From Pigmentiphaga litoralis (lineage in GTDB: Bacteria; Pseudomonadota; Gammaproteobacteria; Burkholderiales; Burkholderiaceae_B): a stretch of 64,000 nt of DNA. The translations under genes were made by a program, and so were the position numbers. Each line of letters opens with the position of its first letter. The first letter of the stretch is position 1. The notes beneath the pieces were generated by a model. That model saw only the letters and a list, made by a program, of their open reading frames with translations, searched no databases and was not told where the DNA came from. Location: NCBI RefSeq assembly GCF_014651835.1, contig NZ_BMXQ01000001.1:3136120-3200119 (forward strand). The letters run 5' to 3'. Below, in pieces: positions 1 to 10,514 of this stretch.

Positions 1-116
1 CGGACCCCTGCTGCGCACATGGCGCACCTGACGGGATCCGGCATTCACTAACGTGTGTGTACTGTTTCAGTAACGCGGGCGGACCCGCGCCGTATCGAAC
101 AACCCGAGGAACAGCG

Positions 117-725
117 TCAGGCTTTGGTCTTGGCATCGACACCCACGATGATGCGGGAATCGGACAGGAACTCGTAGGGGGGAATCGTCAGGTTGTCTGG
201 CGATGGCTTGTTCTTGTATACCCGGCCGGCCATGTCAAACGTGGAACCGTGGCAGGGGCACAGGAAGCCGCCCTTCCAGTCGGCCGGCAGGCTGGGCTGC
301 GGGCCTTCGGCAAAGCGTGTGGAGGGCGAGCAACCCAGGTGCGGACAGATGCCGACCGCAACCAGATATTCCGGCTTGATGGACCGGTATTCGTTCCGGG
401 CGTATTCAGGCGTGATTTCGGCTGGATTGCGTTCGGACTTGGGGTCGGCCACCAGCGGGTCGGTCGTTTTGAGCGAGGCCAGCTGTTCCGGCGTGCGGCG
501 CACGATCCAGACCGGCTTGCCGCGCCATTCAACCGTGCGCATTTCGCCCGGCTTCAGGTCGCCGACGTCGACCTCGACCGGCGCGCCGGCAGCTTTGGCG
601 CGCTCGGACGGCGCGAACGTGCTGACGAAGGGGACGGCGACACCGACTGCAGCGGCGCCACCGACGGCACAGGTGGTGCCAACCCAGAAGCGGCGTTCGG
701 CATCCATCACATTGTCCTGACTCAT
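117..725 (-). CDS. petA: Ubiquinol-cytochrome c reductase Rieske iron-sulfur subunit
   Basis: Rieske [2Fe-2S] subunit of the cytochrome bc1 complex, which passes electrons from ubiquinol to cytochrome c1 at the periplasmic face. The 202-residue product has a twin-arginine-like start (RRFW near residue 11), one hydrophobic segment at about 15-36 that would act as an uncleaved Tat anchor, and both cluster motifs: CPHLGC (C127, H129, C132) and CPCHGS (C156, C158, H159). A GAGGG ribosome site precedes the ATG. petB and petC would normally follow on this strand but lie beyond base 1. The length and both motifs are normal for the family. Confidence 0.97.
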   Translation of the reverse strand: MSQDNVMDAERRFWVGTTCAVGGAAAVGVAVPFVSTFAPSERAKAAGAPVEVDVGDLKPGEMRTVEWRGKPVWIVRRTPEQLASLKTTDPLVADPKSERNPAEITPEYARNEYRSIKPEYLVAVGICPHLGCSPSTRFAEGPQPSLPADWKGGFLCPCHGSTFDMAGRVYKNKPSPDNLTIPPYEFLSDSRIIVGVDAKTKA

Positions 726-881
726 TGAACGACCCTCAGATCCTTAACCCGCGGCATTTACCGCCCGCAGTACTAGATTCGTGCATTCCTGCACGCCCAG
801 GCTGGGACACTGTCCGGTACAACCGTCTCCGTCAGTCACCCGTCACCCGCATGCGCGCGTGTCATGCGCTGTTGTGCTTTC

Positions 882-916
882 CATTGCCCGCCTGCAATCA
901 TGCAAACCGGGCAATG
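882..916. repeat. Nested inverted repeat in petA-mscL spacer
   Basis: CATTGCCCG at 882-890 is the exact reverse complement of CGGGCAATG at 908-916. The 17-base loop holds a second small dyad (TGCA..TGCA). It could be an operator or a hairpin in the petA leader. There is no U-tract, so a simple intrinsic terminator is unlikely. Confidence 0.6.
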
Positions 917-960
917 ACTCATTGCGATGGTGCTAGTGCGGTGTTCTGTTAAGCGTGTTT

Positions 961-993
961 TTGCGTGCGGTCTTGCGTATGTTCTTGCGTGCG
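961..993 (+). repeat. Three 12-bp-spaced TTGCGT direct repeats
   Basis: TTGCGTGCG (961), TTGCGTATG (973) and TTGCGTGCG (985) repeat with a period of exactly 12 bp. One-helical-turn spacing would suit cooperative protein binding, but no regulator can be named from the sequence. Confidence 0.6.
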
Positions 994-1238
994 TTTTTTG
1001 TAGCTATTCTGTCTCGTGCCGTGCAGTGGTTGAGCGCCGCTTGCAACAAGGTTCAGGCAACGGGCTGAGTCAACGACCTTACAGGGACTTCTTAACCTTC
1101 GATTATACCGTAATGACTGCGGTGTTCTACAGCTTATGGTGAAAGTTCCCCAGATGTTGAGGAAACGGTTGCGCATTGTGTGAAAGGCAGTTGATACTTG
1201 GCGCGACAGCAGGTTCACAACCGGGGAAAGGGGCAGGT

Positions 1239-1688
1239 ATGAGCATCATGAAGGAGTTCCGCGCGTTCGCCATGCGCGGCAATGTGGTCGATCTGGCGGT
1301 CGGCGTGATCATTGGGGCGGCGTTCAGCAAGATCGTCGATTCGCTGGTCAAGGACATCATCATGCCGCTGGTCAACCTGATCCTGGGGGGATCGGTCGAC
1401 TTCAGCAACAAATTCCTGATCCTGCGGTTGCCGGCAGACTACAGCGGGCCGATGAACTACGACGCGCTGACGAAAGCGGGCGCGACCGTGCTGGGCTGGG
1501 GCAACTTCGTCACCATCCTGATCAACTTCATCCTGCTGGCATTCGTGATCTTCTGGATGATCAAGCTGATGAACCGCGCCAAGGCACGCTTCGAACGCGA
1601 AGAGCATGCGGCGCCAGCGGCCACGCCTGAAGACGTGGTGCTGCTGCGCGAAATCCGCGATGCGCTGACGCGCCAGCGCCTGAGCTGA
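1239..1688 (+). CDS. mscL: Large-conductance mechanosensitive channel MscL
   Basis: Homopentameric inner-membrane valve that opens under membrane tension and protects against hypo-osmotic shock. The 149-residue protein starts at the ATG preceded by a GGGGAAAGGGG purine tract, giving [19 protein letters not shown], the classic MscL amino terminus. An upstream in-frame ATG at 1176 would add 21 non-conserved residues. The first membrane helix ([18 protein letters not shown]) is followed by a periplasmic loop, the second helix (about 88-108) and a charged C-terminal helix. The gene converges on the Nif3-family gene. Confidence 0.96.
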   Translation: MSIMKEFRAFAMRGNVVDLAVGVIIGAAFSKIVDSLVKDIIMPLVNLILGGSVDFSNKFLILRLPADYSGPMNYDALTKAGATVLGWGNFVTILINFILLAFVIFWMIKLMNRAKARFEREEHAAPAATPEDVVLLREIRDALTRQRLS

Positions 1689-1700
1689 CAAGGCCCTGCC

Positions 1701-1729
1701 GGGGCACCCGGGCCATCCTGGCCCGCCCC
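1701..1729. terminator. GC-rich hairpin between convergent mscL and Nif3-family gene
   Basis: The inner stem is GGGCC (1710-1714) with GGCCC (1720-1724), flanked by outer GGGGC and GCCCC arms. It has no U-run, so it is at best a weak or Rho-assisted bidirectional terminator. Confidence 0.35.
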
Positions 1730-1763
1730 GCAGCCGCACCGTAGCCACCCCGCAGCCCGGTCG

Positions 1764-2612
1764 TCACACCGGATTGTTGATGTCGACGAAATCCACGCGC
1801 ACCCCGAACCGTGCGGCAATGGCCTCACCCAGCGCCTGCACGCCGTACCGTTCGGTGGCGTGGTGCCCGGCGGCAACAAACCCCACGCGGGATTCCCGCG
1901 CCAGGTGCACGGTGGGTTCGGACACTTCGCCGGTAATGTAGGCATCGGCGCCCGCGTCGATCGCGTCCTGCAGCATGCCCTGGGCGGCGCCGGTGCACCA
2001 CGCGATGCGTGACACCGGCTGGTTCGGATCTCCCACGACCAGCGGCGGACGCTGCAGGCGCTGGGCTATCCGGTCGCCCAGGGCGCCCACGGTGCGGATG
2101 CCCTCGGCCTGGCCGATCCAGATCAGGCCATCGCTGCCCGTCTGCTCCGGCTTGCCATCGACCCGGTTGGGAGTGATGCCCAGCACGCGGGCCAGCTGGG
2201 CGTTGTTGCCCAGCACCGGATGCGCATCCAGCGGCAGGTGGTAGGCCAGCAGATTCAGGTCGTGCCCCAGTGCCAACGCCAGCCGGGTGCGGCGGATGCC
2301 GCGCACGCGCGGGTCTTCGTTCTTCCAGAACCAGCCGTGATGGACCAGCAGCGTATCGGCCCCGACCGAAATCGCATGACGAATAATTGCCTCGGAAGCC
2401 GTCACCCCGGCGATAATATGGCGGATCACGGGGCGTCCTTCGACCTGGAGCCCGTTCGGACAGTAGTCGCGGAACCGGTCCGACTGCAGCTCGGCGGCCA
2501 GCCATGACACCAGATCTTCGGTGCGCACGCTGCCCCGCTCCTCCGGACCCGGGTGGTTCGGCAAGGGCAATCCGGTTTGCGTTTGCAGTGGTTCGCCTGC
2601 CATCATTGTCAA
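1764..2612 (-). CDS. Nif3-like dinuclear metal centre protein (YbgI family)
   Basis: Member of the Nif3/YbgI (DUF34) family, toroidal hexamers with a dimetal site; the cellular substrate is not established. The 282-residue sequence shows the expected metal-ligand segments: LVHHGWFW near residue 90, HLPLDAHP around 125, and a C-terminal GHHATERYGVQALGE block with His and Glu ligands. The first 30 or so residues are proline-rich and non-conserved, so the true start may lie further in, near VRTEDLVSWL. The gene is divergent from the htrA-like gene, with their 5' ends about 25 bp apart. Confidence 0.9.
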   Translation of the reverse strand: MTMMAGEPLQTQTGLPLPNHPGPEERGSVRTEDLVSWLAAELQSDRFRDYCPNGLQVEGRPVIRHIIAGVTASEAIIRHAISVGADTLLVHHGWFWKNEDPRVRGIRRTRLALALGHDLNLLAYHLPLDAHPVLGNNAQLARVLGITPNRVDGKPEQTGSDGLIWIGQAEGIRTVGALGDRIAQRLQRPPLVVGDPNQPVSRIAWCTGAAQGMLQDAIDAGADAYITGEVSEPTVHLARESRVGFVAAGHHATERYGVQALGEAIAARFGVRVDFVDINNPV

Positions 2613-2636
2613 TCTCCTACGTCCAGAAGTGTTTAC

Positions 2637-3815
<1,179 letters not shown>

Positions 3816-3871
3816 TAGGCAGGCGGGCGGACGGGTTGCGGGCGTGTCCCCTGCCCATTGCAACCGCAAAT

Positions 3872-3909
3872 AAAAAACGCCAGTGCTGGACACAGCCTGG
3901 CGTTTTTTT
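3872..3909. terminator. Bidirectional intrinsic terminator
   Basis: AAAAAACGCCAG at 3872-3883 pairs with CTGGCGTTTTTT at 3897-3908. There is a T-run on the plus strand and an A-run upstream, so it can stop both the protease gene and convergent livF. Confidence 0.9.
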
Positions 3910-3961
3910 GCGTCTTGGCGACGGAATCTTGTATCGCTACCCGGCCGTCAGCGCCACGCGC

Positions 3962-4756
3962 TCAGTGCTTGCCCAATCCCAGATAGCTTTCCACCACCCG
4001 CGGGTCATCGGCCAGTTCACCCGCCGGGCCGGACAGAACAACCTTGCCGGTTTCCAGCACATACGCGTAGTCGGCCGTCTGCAGGGCCGCCCGCGCGTTC
4101 TGCTCGACCAGCAGGATGGCCACGCCACGCGCTTTCAGCTCGTTGATGATGTGGAAGATCTCTTTCACGATCCGCGGCGCCAGCCCCAGAGACGGTTCGT
4201 CCAGCAACAGCAGGCGCGGCTTGGCCATCAGGGCGCGGCCCAGGGCCAGCATCTGGCGTTCACCCCCCGACAGCGTGCCGGCCAGTTGCTTGCGGCGGTC
4301 TTTCAGCCGGGGAAACAGCACGAACACTTCGTCCATCGACGCGGCCTGGTCGCGCTCGCCGCGGCGATAACGCGAAAAGGCACCCAGCAGCAGGTTGTCT
4401 TCCACCGTCATCTCGCCAAACAGCTCGCGCTTTTCGGGAACCAGGTTCAGGCCCAGCGCCACCATCTTTTCAATCTCGGGCTGGGGCTGCACGACGCCGT
4501 CGATGGCGACCGTGCCTCGCGACGGCAGCAGGCCCATGATCGCGGACAGCATGGTCGTCTTGCCGGCGCCGTTCGGGCCGATGACAGTCACGATGCTGCC
4601 AGCGGGCACGACCAGGTCGGCGCCGTGCAGGGCTTCGACCTTGCCGTAGGAAACGTGCAGGTCGGAAACCGTCAGCAAGGCGGGCGAAGATGCGGCGGCC
4701 GTGCTTGCGGACCCGGCCTGTCCGCCCGAATCAGGTGATGCGGGCGTTGTGGTCAT
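3962..4756 (-). CDS. livF: Branched-chain amino-acid-type ABC importer ATPase LivF
   Basis: One of two cytoplasmic ATPases driving a HAAT-family importer. The 264-residue protein has a non-conserved Ala/Ser/Pro N-terminal tail, Walker [12 protein letters not shown] near residue 60, the signature [15 protein letters not shown], Walker [13 protein letters not shown] and a switch histidine region LLVEQNA. Its start overlaps the end of the livM-livG gene by 4 bp, indicating coupling. The real substrate may be another amino acid or an aromatic compound; the family covers many ligands. Confidence 0.93.
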   Translation of the reverse strand: MTTTPASPDSGGQAGSASTAAASSPALLTVSDLHVSYGKVEALHGADLVVPAGSIVTVIGPNGAGKTTMLSAIMGLLPSRGTVAIDGVVQPQPEIEKMVALGLNLVPEKRELFGEMTVEDNLLLGAFSRYRRGERDQAASMDEVFVLFPRLKDRRKQLAGTLSGGERQMLALGRALMAKPRLLLLDEPSLGLAPRIVKEIFHIINELKARGVAILLVEQNARAALQTADYAYVLETGKVVLSGPAGELADDPRVVESYLGLGKH

Positions 4757-6573
4757 TCGACGCCTCCCAGATAGGCTTCGAGCACGCGGGGGTCCTTCTG
4801 GACCTGCTCGGGCAGACCCTCGGCGATCTTTTCGCCAAATTCCATGACAACGATCCGATCCGCCAGACCCATGACAAAGTCCATGTCATGCTCGACCAGC
4901 AGGATCGCCATGCCCTCGGCGCGCAGGGTGGCAAGGGTGTCCGACAAGGCGCGTTTTTCCAGATAACGCAGTCCGGCCGCCGGCTCGTCCAGCAAAAGCA
5001 GGCAGGGGTCGGCGCACAGCGCCCGGGCGATTTCCAGCATGCGCTGCTGGCCCAGCGGAAGCGACCCGGCGGCCACCCACAACTGATCGCCCAGGCCCAC
5101 CCGCGCGGCCTGACGGGCAGCTTCGGCCATGAGCCGCGCTTCTTCCTTCCGGTCCAGTTTGAGCGCGCCGGTGAACAGGCCGTGGACGATGCCGCGGCGC
5201 TCACGCAGGTGCGCGCCGATCGCGATGTTCTCGATCACGCTCATCTGCGGCAGCAGGCGCACATGTTGGAACGTCCGGCCCAGGCCCTGCGCCGCGATAC
5301 GCCGCGCGCTGCGGCCCGTGACAGCGTCGCCGCGAAAGCGCACCACGCCCGAGGTGGGATCGTCCACGCCCGACAACAGGTTGAACATGGTGCTTTTGCC
5401 GGCGCCGTTGGGGCCGATCAGGGCCAGCACTTCGCCCGCGCGCACCGAAAAGCTGATGTCATTGTTGGCCACCAGGCCGCCAAAACGTTTGGTCAGGTGT
5501 TCGGCAGCCAGCACTTCTTCGCCCCGCTCGGGCATGGCACGGCGTGCCAGCGGCGCAGCAGCGGTATCGATGGTGCGATGGGTCGGCGCGAACGGCAGCA
5601 CCTTGCGCGTGAGCTGCGCCAGCAGGGGCCACAAACCGTCGCGCGCCCGCTGCAGCAACACGACCAGCAACACGCCGAACACGATGGTTTCGAAACTGCC
5701 CGACGCCCCGAGCAAGGACGGCAGGACGTTCTGCAGCCACTGCTTGAGCAGGGTGACCACACCAGCGCCCAGCAACGCGCCCCAGACCTGCGACGCGCCG
5801 CCGATCACTGCCATGAACAGATATTCGATGCCGATACCCAGTCCGAACGGCGTCGGGTTCACGAAGCGCTGCATGTGGGCGTAAAGCCAGCCCGACAGCG
5901 CGGCCAGCAGCGCCGCGATCACGAAGATGGCGATGCGCGACCGGGCGGTATCGACGCCCATGGATTCGGCCATCACCATGCCACCCTTGAGTGCACGGAT
6001 CGCCCGGCCTTCCCGCGAGTCGAGCAGGTTGCTGATCAGCAGCATGGCCACGCCCAGCGCGATCCAGATCAACCAGAACAGATCGCGTCCGCCAACCAGT
6101 TGCGTGCCGAACAGCGTGATTGGCGGCACGCCGGACAGACCGGTGTGGCCGCCAAGGAAATCAAACGTGCCGAACAGGAAGTACAGGCTCAGGCCCCAGG
6201 CGATGGTGCCCAGCGGCAGATAGTGGCCCGACAGCCGCAACGAGATCCCGCCAAGAACCCAGGCAAATACCCCGGTAATCAACAGCCCCAGCAGCAGCCC
6301 TGCCCAAGGCGACCCTCCGGTCCACGCCAGCCAGGTCGGCAAGGTCGCGGTGGTGAGCCAGGCCGTGGCATACGCACCCAGGCCGACAAAGGCTGCCTGG
6401 CCAAAGGACGTCAGCCCCCCTACCCCGGTCAGCAGTACCAGGCCCAGCGAAACCAGGGCCGCAAGGCCAATGTAGTTGAGCAGCGTGACGGTGAATTCGG
6501 ACAGGCCGAACACGGCGCCCAGCAACGCGAGCACGCCCGCGGCAACGAGCCAGGAAGGACGCACCCGCATCAT
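4753..6573 (-). CDS. Fused LivM permease-LivG ATPase
   Basis: Single 606-residue polypeptide. Residues from about 10 to 330 form a LivM-type permease with many membrane helices and the conserved [17 protein letters not shown] segment. After a linker at about 330-350, a LivG-type ATPase follows with Walker [12 protein letters not shown], a signature-like [15 protein letters not shown], Walker [12 protein letters not shown] and [11 protein letters not shown]. The ATG at 6573 is chosen because it gives [11 protein letters not shown] and a 4-bp ATGA overlap with livH. The longer upstream reading overlaps livH in another frame. Permease-ATPase fusions of this kind are known in Burkholderiales. No frameshift is needed. 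Confidence 0.93.
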   Translation of the reverse strand: MMRVRPSWLVAAGVLALLGAVFGLSEFTVTLLNYIGLAALVSLGLVLLTGVGGLTSFGQAAFVGLGAYATAWLTTATLPTWLAWTGGSPWAGLLLGLLITGVFAWVLGGISLRLSGHYLPLGTIAWGLSLYFLFGTFDFLGGHTGLSGVPPITLFGTQLVGGRDLFWLIWIALGVAMLLISNLLDSREGRAIRALKGGMVMAESMGVDTARSRIAIFVIAALLAALSGWLYAHMQRFVNPTPFGLGIGIEYLFMAVIGGASQVWGALLGAGVVTLLKQWLQNVLPSLLGASGSFETIVFGVLLVVLLQRARDGLWPLLAQLTRKVLPFAPTHRTIDTAAAPLARRAMPERGEEVLAAEHLTKRFGGLVANNDISFSVRAGEVLALIGPNGAGKSTMFNLLSGVDDPTSGVVRFRGDAVTGRSARRIAAQGLGRTFQHVRLLPQMSVIENIAIGAHLRERRGIVHGLFTGALKLDRKEEARLMAEAARQAARVGLGDQLWVAAGSLPLGQQRMLEIARALCADPCLLLLDEPAAGLRYLEKRALSDTLATLRAEGMAILLVEHDMDFVMGLADRIVVMEFGEKIAEGLPEQVQKDPRVLEAYLGGVE

Positions 6574-7604
6574 TCTTCCTCCACGTGGCGTGACGACAGC
6601 GAGCGCCACACCAGCACCGGAATGATCAAGGTGAAGACGATCACTTCCTTGTAGGCGCTGGCGCTGAAGGACGAAAAGGCTTCCAGCAGGCCCACCAGCA
6701 GTGCGCCCGCTGCCGCGATCGGGTAGCTGGCCAGCCCGGCAATGATGGCCGCGACGAAGCCCTTTAGCCCGATCAGGAAGCCGGTGTCGTAGTAGATGGT
6801 GGTGATGGGGGCAATCAGGATGCCCGAGAACACGCCGATCAGCGCGCACAGCGTGAAGCTGAGCTTGCCCGCCAGGCTGGTCGGAATGCCCATCAGGCGT
6901 GCCCCCACCCGGTTGACGGCGGTTGCGCGCAGCGCCTTGCCATACAGCGTGCGTTCGAACAGCAGGGACAGCAGCACGATCAGGGCCAGCGAGCAGCCCA
7001 CGACCCACAGGGTCTGCGCGCTGATCGGCACGCCGGCCAATTCAAAACTGCCTTCGGAAAACGGCGGGGTGCGCGAGCCTTCGGCGCCGAAAAACAGCAG
7101 GCCCAGTCCCACCAGCGCCATGTGCACGGCCACCGACACGATCAGCAGCACCAGCACCGAACTTTCGGCCACGGGCTGGAATGCCAGACGCCAGATCATC
7201 GGCCCGAGCGGCACCACCATCACAAAGGTGAAGAGGATCTGGACGATCAACGGCAGGTCAACGAACGACACGTACCGCGCGATCGCCAGCACCACCAGCG
7301 GATACACCACGTTCCAGCCCAGCACCGACGGCACGCGCCGCCATGACCGGGCGCGGAACGCGGTCCACAGTTCGACGACGGCGACCACGGCGCCCGCGCC
7401 CACCAGCAGCCAGACGGTGCCCGGCAGCTTGCCGGCCTGCAACGCCGCCAGGCTCAGGGCGCCCCAGGCCACGAACTCGCCCTGGGGAATGAAGATCACG
7501 CGGGTGACCGTGAAGGCCAGGACGAGCGCCAGCCCCAACAGCGCGTAGATCGCGCCATTGGTGATGCCGTCCTGCACCAGGAAAAGAACTATCTGGAGGT
7601 CCAT
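6570..7604 (-). CDS. livH: Branched-chain amino-acid-type ABC importer permease LivH
   Basis: Inner-membrane permease partner of the LivMG fusion. The 344-residue protein starts MDLQIVLFLVQDGITNGAIYALLGLALVL, with the conserved G-Y/F-x-L region near the first helix and the EAA-like segment RAxAxNxxxAxLMGI (RATAVNRVGARLMGI) near residue 235. The start is taken at 7604 rather than 7637 because it has a GGAG ribosome site nearby and matches family amino termini. It lies 47 bp downstream of the receptor gene, so both are probably one operon. Confidence 0.94.
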   Translation of the reverse strand: MDLQIVLFLVQDGITNGAIYALLGLALVLAFTVTRVIFIPQGEFVAWGALSLAALQAGKLPGTVWLLVGAGAVVAVVELWTAFRARSWRRVPSVLGWNVVYPLVVLAIARYVSFVDLPLIVQILFTFVMVVPLGPMIWRLAFQPVAESSVLVLLIVSVAVHMALVGLGLLFFGAEGSRTPPFSEGSFELAGVPISAQTLWVVGCSLALIVLLSLLFERTLYGKALRATAVNRVGARLMGIPTSLAGKLSFTLCALIGVFSGILIAPITTIYYDTGFLIGLKGFVAAIIAGLASYPIAAAGALLVGLLEAFSSFSASAYKEVIVFTLIIPVLVWRSLSSRHVEEE

Positions 7605-7650
7605 CTCGACTCCGGAAGGGCCGGAGCCTTCGCCCACCCTCCGCCTGGAT

Positions 7651-8799
7651 TTACTTGATCAGCTTCCAACCGCCGTTCTCGATCGTCACCATGACGCGTG
7701 ACCGGTTGTCGAGGCCCACGTGATCGGTGGCGGTCGGGTTGAAGATGCCATGCGCGCCGGCCACATTCTTGACCTGCTCGAGCGCATCGCGCAGCGCGGC
7801 ACGGAATTCCGGCGTGCCCGGCTTGGCTTTCTTGAGCGCTTCGGGAACGGCGGCTTCGATCAGCTTGCCGGCATCCCAGGCATGGCCGCCGAAGGTCGAG
7901 ACGGAACCCTTGCCGAAGGCGGCTTCGTACTTCTGCACGTATTCGGTGGCAGACGCCTTGACCGGGTTGCTGTCGGGCAACTGGTTCCACACCAGCACCG
8001 GACCGGCAGGCAGGAAGGTGCCGGCGATGTCCTTGCCACCCACGCGCAGGAAGTCGTTGTTGGCGACGCCGTGGGTCTGGTAGTACTTGCCGGCGTAGCC
8101 ACGTTCCTTCAATGTCTTCTGGGGCAGCGCGGCGGGAGTGCCGGCCGCGCCGATCAGCACGGCGTCGGGCTTGGTCGCCATCATCTTCAGCACCTGCCCC
8201 GTGACCGAGGTGTCGGTACGGTTGAAGCGCTCGTTGGTGACGGCCTTGATGCCGGCAGCCTGGGCCGCCTTGTTGAATTCCGAATACCAGCCTTCGCCGT
8301 AGGCGTCCGCAAAGCCGATGAAGGCCACGGTCTTCACGTTGTTGGCCTTCATGTGCTCGACGATCGCGCCCGCCATCTGCGCATCGTTCTGCGGCGTCTT
8401 GAAGGCCCAGCGCTTCTTGCCGTCCAGCGGCTCGACGATCACGGCCGATGCGGCCATCGAAATCAGCGGCGTGCCGGTTTCGGCGGCCACGTCGATCATG
8501 GCCAGCGAATTGGGCGTAACGGTGGAGCCGACCAGGATGTCGACCTTGTCTTCGGTGGTGAGCTTGCGTGCGTTCTTGACGGCCGTGGTCGTGTCGGTCG
8601 CATCGTCGAGGACGATGTAGTTGACCTTCTGCCCGGCAATGGTCTTGGGCATCAGCGTGAAGGTGTTCTTCTCGGGGATGCCCAGCGACGCGGCAGGACC
8701 GGTGGCGGATACGTTGACGCCGACAGTGATGTCGGCGTGTGCGGCAAGCGCCGTCGTGGCCAGCGCCATGGCGACGGCCAGTTTGTTCAACACGTGCAT
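7651..8799 (-). CDS. Periplasmic substrate-binding protein of the Liv-type importer
   Basis: Secreted receptor (LivK/Peripla_BP_6 family) that delivers ligand to LivH/LivMG. The 382-residue precursor begins MHVLNKLAVAMALATTALAAHA, a standard Sec signal peptide with cleavage after AHA, followed by DITVGVNVSATGPAASLGIPE, the usual first strand of this fold. It leads the operon (receptor-livH-livMG-livF). It sits only 49 bp downstream of tatC on the same strand, and no clear terminator separates them. Ligand identity cannot be told. Confidence 0.93.
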   Translation of the reverse strand: MHVLNKLAVAMALATTALAAHADITVGVNVSATGPAASLGIPEKNTFTLMPKTIAGQKVNYIVLDDATDTTTAVKNARKLTTEDKVDILVGSTVTPNSLAMIDVAAETGTPLISMAASAVIVEPLDGKKRWAFKTPQNDAQMAGAIVEHMKANNVKTVAFIGFADAYGEGWYSEFNKAAQAAGIKAVTNERFNRTDTSVTGQVLKMMATKPDAVLIGAAGTPAALPQKTLKERGYAGKYYQTHGVANNDFLRVGGKDIAGTFLPAGPVLVWNQLPDSNPVKASATEYVQKYEAAFGKGSVSTFGGHAWDAGKLIEAAVPEALKKAKPGTPEFRAALRDALEQVKNVAGAHGIFNPTATDHVGLDNRSRVMVTIENGGWKLIK

Positions 8800-8848
8800 G
8801 CAAGTCTCCAACAAGTTGCGAATCGCCCCGCCACTGCGCGGGACGATT

Positions 8849-9601
8849 TCAATTTTTTTCTACGATCGCGCGATCTTCGGATTCTTTTTTCTTGAGGAAC
8901 CGAGAGACCAACAATCCCAATTCGAACAGAATGCACAGCGGCACCGCAAGCATGAACTGGCTGACCACGTCGGGCGGCGTCACGACCGCGGCGATCACGA
9001 AGGCGCCCACGACCACGTAACCCCGGGCGGCGGCCAGCTTCTCGGTGGTGACCACCCCGGTCTTGACCAGCAGGATCACGGCGATCGGCACTTCGAACGT
9101 GATGCCGAAGGCCAGGAACATCGTCATCACGAAGTTCAGGTAGGCCTCGATATCCGGGGCCGGCGTGATCGACTGCGGCGCGAACGTCGCAATGAAGTGG
9201 AATACCGTCTTGAAGACGAAAAAGTAGCAGAACGACATGCCCATGATGAACAGCAACGTGCTGGACACAATCAGCGGCAGCGCCAACTTCTTTTCGTGCA
9301 TGTAAAGGCCGGGGGCAACGAACGACCACGCCTGGTACAGCACGACCGGCAAGGCCACCACGAAGGCGGCCAGCATGGTCACCTTGACGGGCACCATGAA
9401 GGGCGTGATCACGCCCGTGGCAATCATGCGCGTGCCGGGCGGCAGGGTCGCCAGCATGGGCTGGGCGAGCAGGTCATAGATCGTGGACGCGCCGGGATAC
9501 AGGAACAGCACGATGAACACGACGCCGACGGCCAGGAGGGCGCGGATCAGGCGGTCACGCAGTTCGACCAGGTGGGAAATGAAACTGTCTTCTGTGCTCA
9601 C
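8849..9601 (-). CDS. tatC: Sec-independent protein translocase TatC
   Basis: Polytopic core subunit of the twin-arginine translocase, which binds RR signal peptides. The 250-residue protein begins MSTEDSFISHLVELRDRLIRA, the conserved cytoplasmic N terminus containing the key E-L-R-x-R stretch. Six membrane segments follow, and a charged Lys/Glu-rich tail (KKKESEDRAIVEKN) ends it. It overlaps tatB by 4 bp. Substrates in this window include the Rieske protein. Confidence 0.97.
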   Translation of the reverse strand: MSTEDSFISHLVELRDRLIRALLAVGVVFIVLFLYPGASTIYDLLAQPMLATLPPGTRMIATGVITPFMVPVKVTMLAAFVVALPVVLYQAWSFVAPGLYMHEKKLALPLIVSSTLLFIMGMSFCYFFVFKTVFHFIATFAPQSITPAPDIEAYLNFVMTMFLAFGITFEVPIAVILLVKTGVVTTEKLAAARGYVVVGAFVIAAVVTPPDVVSQFMLAVPLCILFELGLLVSRFLKKKESEDRAIVEKN

Positions 9602-10413
9602 GCTTTTTCCCGATCTCGCGCAGGCAGGGCTGCGGCTGGGTGGGTATCGGCGGCCGGCTCGACGCTCGCAACGGGCGGGACGGCGGGCGGCAATTGGTCA
9701 GTCGGAAACAGTGAAGCCTGCGGCACCGGGGTGCCGTCGCCGTCGTCAGCCGACGGCTGGCCTGCGACAGGCGCAGCACCCGAGGACGGCTGAGGCGCGG
9801 GTTGCGGCGTGACCTGGGCCGAGGCAACCGTCACCACCGGGTCGGGCGTGACCATGGGGGCGTCGGCAGGCAAATCCCGCGGAGTGATCGCGGGATTCGG
9901 CACGGGAACGAGTTCGGGAACGTGTGCCGCGGCGCCGTCAGGCGTGTGTGCCGCAACGCTGCTGGCCGGCGCCGCATCGGCCGGATCGGCATGCGGCGAC
10001 ACGCCGGCCGCATGGGCCGCACCCGCTGCGCCCTCGGGCAGGAACACGGCGTCGCCGCCATGCACCGCCACGTCCGCCGCGGCGCTGGCCGTCGACGCAC
10101 TCTGCGCGGCGTCGTCCGCCAGGCTTTTTACTTCGCGGGTCGTGTGATCCAGTTCCTTGCGCACTTCTTCGACATTGGTGTCGACGGTCGACTTGATGGT
10201 GCGCGCCGCCTCTTCCATTTCCGTGCGCAGATTGCGCAGTTCGTCGAGTTCCATTTCGCGCCGGATGTCACCTTTGACATCGCTGACGTAACGCTGGGCC
10301 CGGCCCAGCAGATGTCCGACTGTGCGGGCCACCTTGGGCAGACGTTCGGGACCGATGACCACTAGCGCCACGACGGCGATCACTAGCATCTCGGTAAAGC
10401 TGACATCGAACAT
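9598..10413 (-). CDS. tatB: Sec-independent protein translocase TatB with long Ala/Pro tail
   Basis: Partner of TatC in signal-peptide recognition. Residues 1-25 (MFDVSFTEMLVIAVVALVVIGPERLP) form the membrane helix and hinge typical of TatB. An amphipathic helix and acidic coiled region reach to about residue 100. The remaining 170 residues are a low-complexity Ala/Pro/Val/Asp tail of no known function, making the protein 271 residues against about 170 in E. coli. The frame is open throughout and the gene is coupled to tatC. Confidence 0.93.
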   Translation of the reverse strand: MFDVSFTEMLVIAVVALVVIGPERLPKVARTVGHLLGRAQRYVSDVKGDIRREMELDELRNLRTEMEEAARTIKSTVDTNVEEVRKELDHTTREVKSLADDAAQSASTASAAADVAVHGGDAVFLPEGAAGAAHAAGVSPHADPADAAPASSVAAHTPDGAAAHVPELVPVPNPAITPRDLPADAPMVTPDPVVTVASAQVTPQPAPQPSSGAAPVAGQPSADDGDGTPVPQASLFPTDQLPPAVPPVASVEPAADTHPAAALPARDREKA

Positions 10414-10514
10414 TCAGCACGCACCGTTGCAGATAAGTAGAAAACAAGACGCCCCAAGCCGGACAGGTCCGGCTGGGGCCAACCACGGATCGCGGCCGGC
10501 AGGCCGCGCCGCTA

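Larger units (their letters stand above)
726..1238. other. Structured intergenic region between petA and mscL
   Basis: This 513-bp stretch separates divergent petA and mscL and holds no convincing gene. It contains a perfect 9-bp inverted repeat at 882-890 and 908-916, with a smaller TGCA dyad inside its loop. It also has three TTGCGTRYG direct repeats with an exact 12-bp period (961-993). A TATAAT hexamer lies on the minus strand at 1102-1107 and could be the -10 of a petA promoter with a poor -35. The overlapping short ORFs lack coding character. Confidence 0.6.

Noticed and set aside
725-952. Short plus-strand ORF upstream of mscL
   Set aside because: No ribosome site, and Cys/Arg-rich with no protein-like pattern; it covers the nested inverted repeat.
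4690-6654. 654-codon plus-strand ORF opposite livM-livG
   Set aside because: Shadow frame; the opposite strand encodes a complete permease-ATPase.
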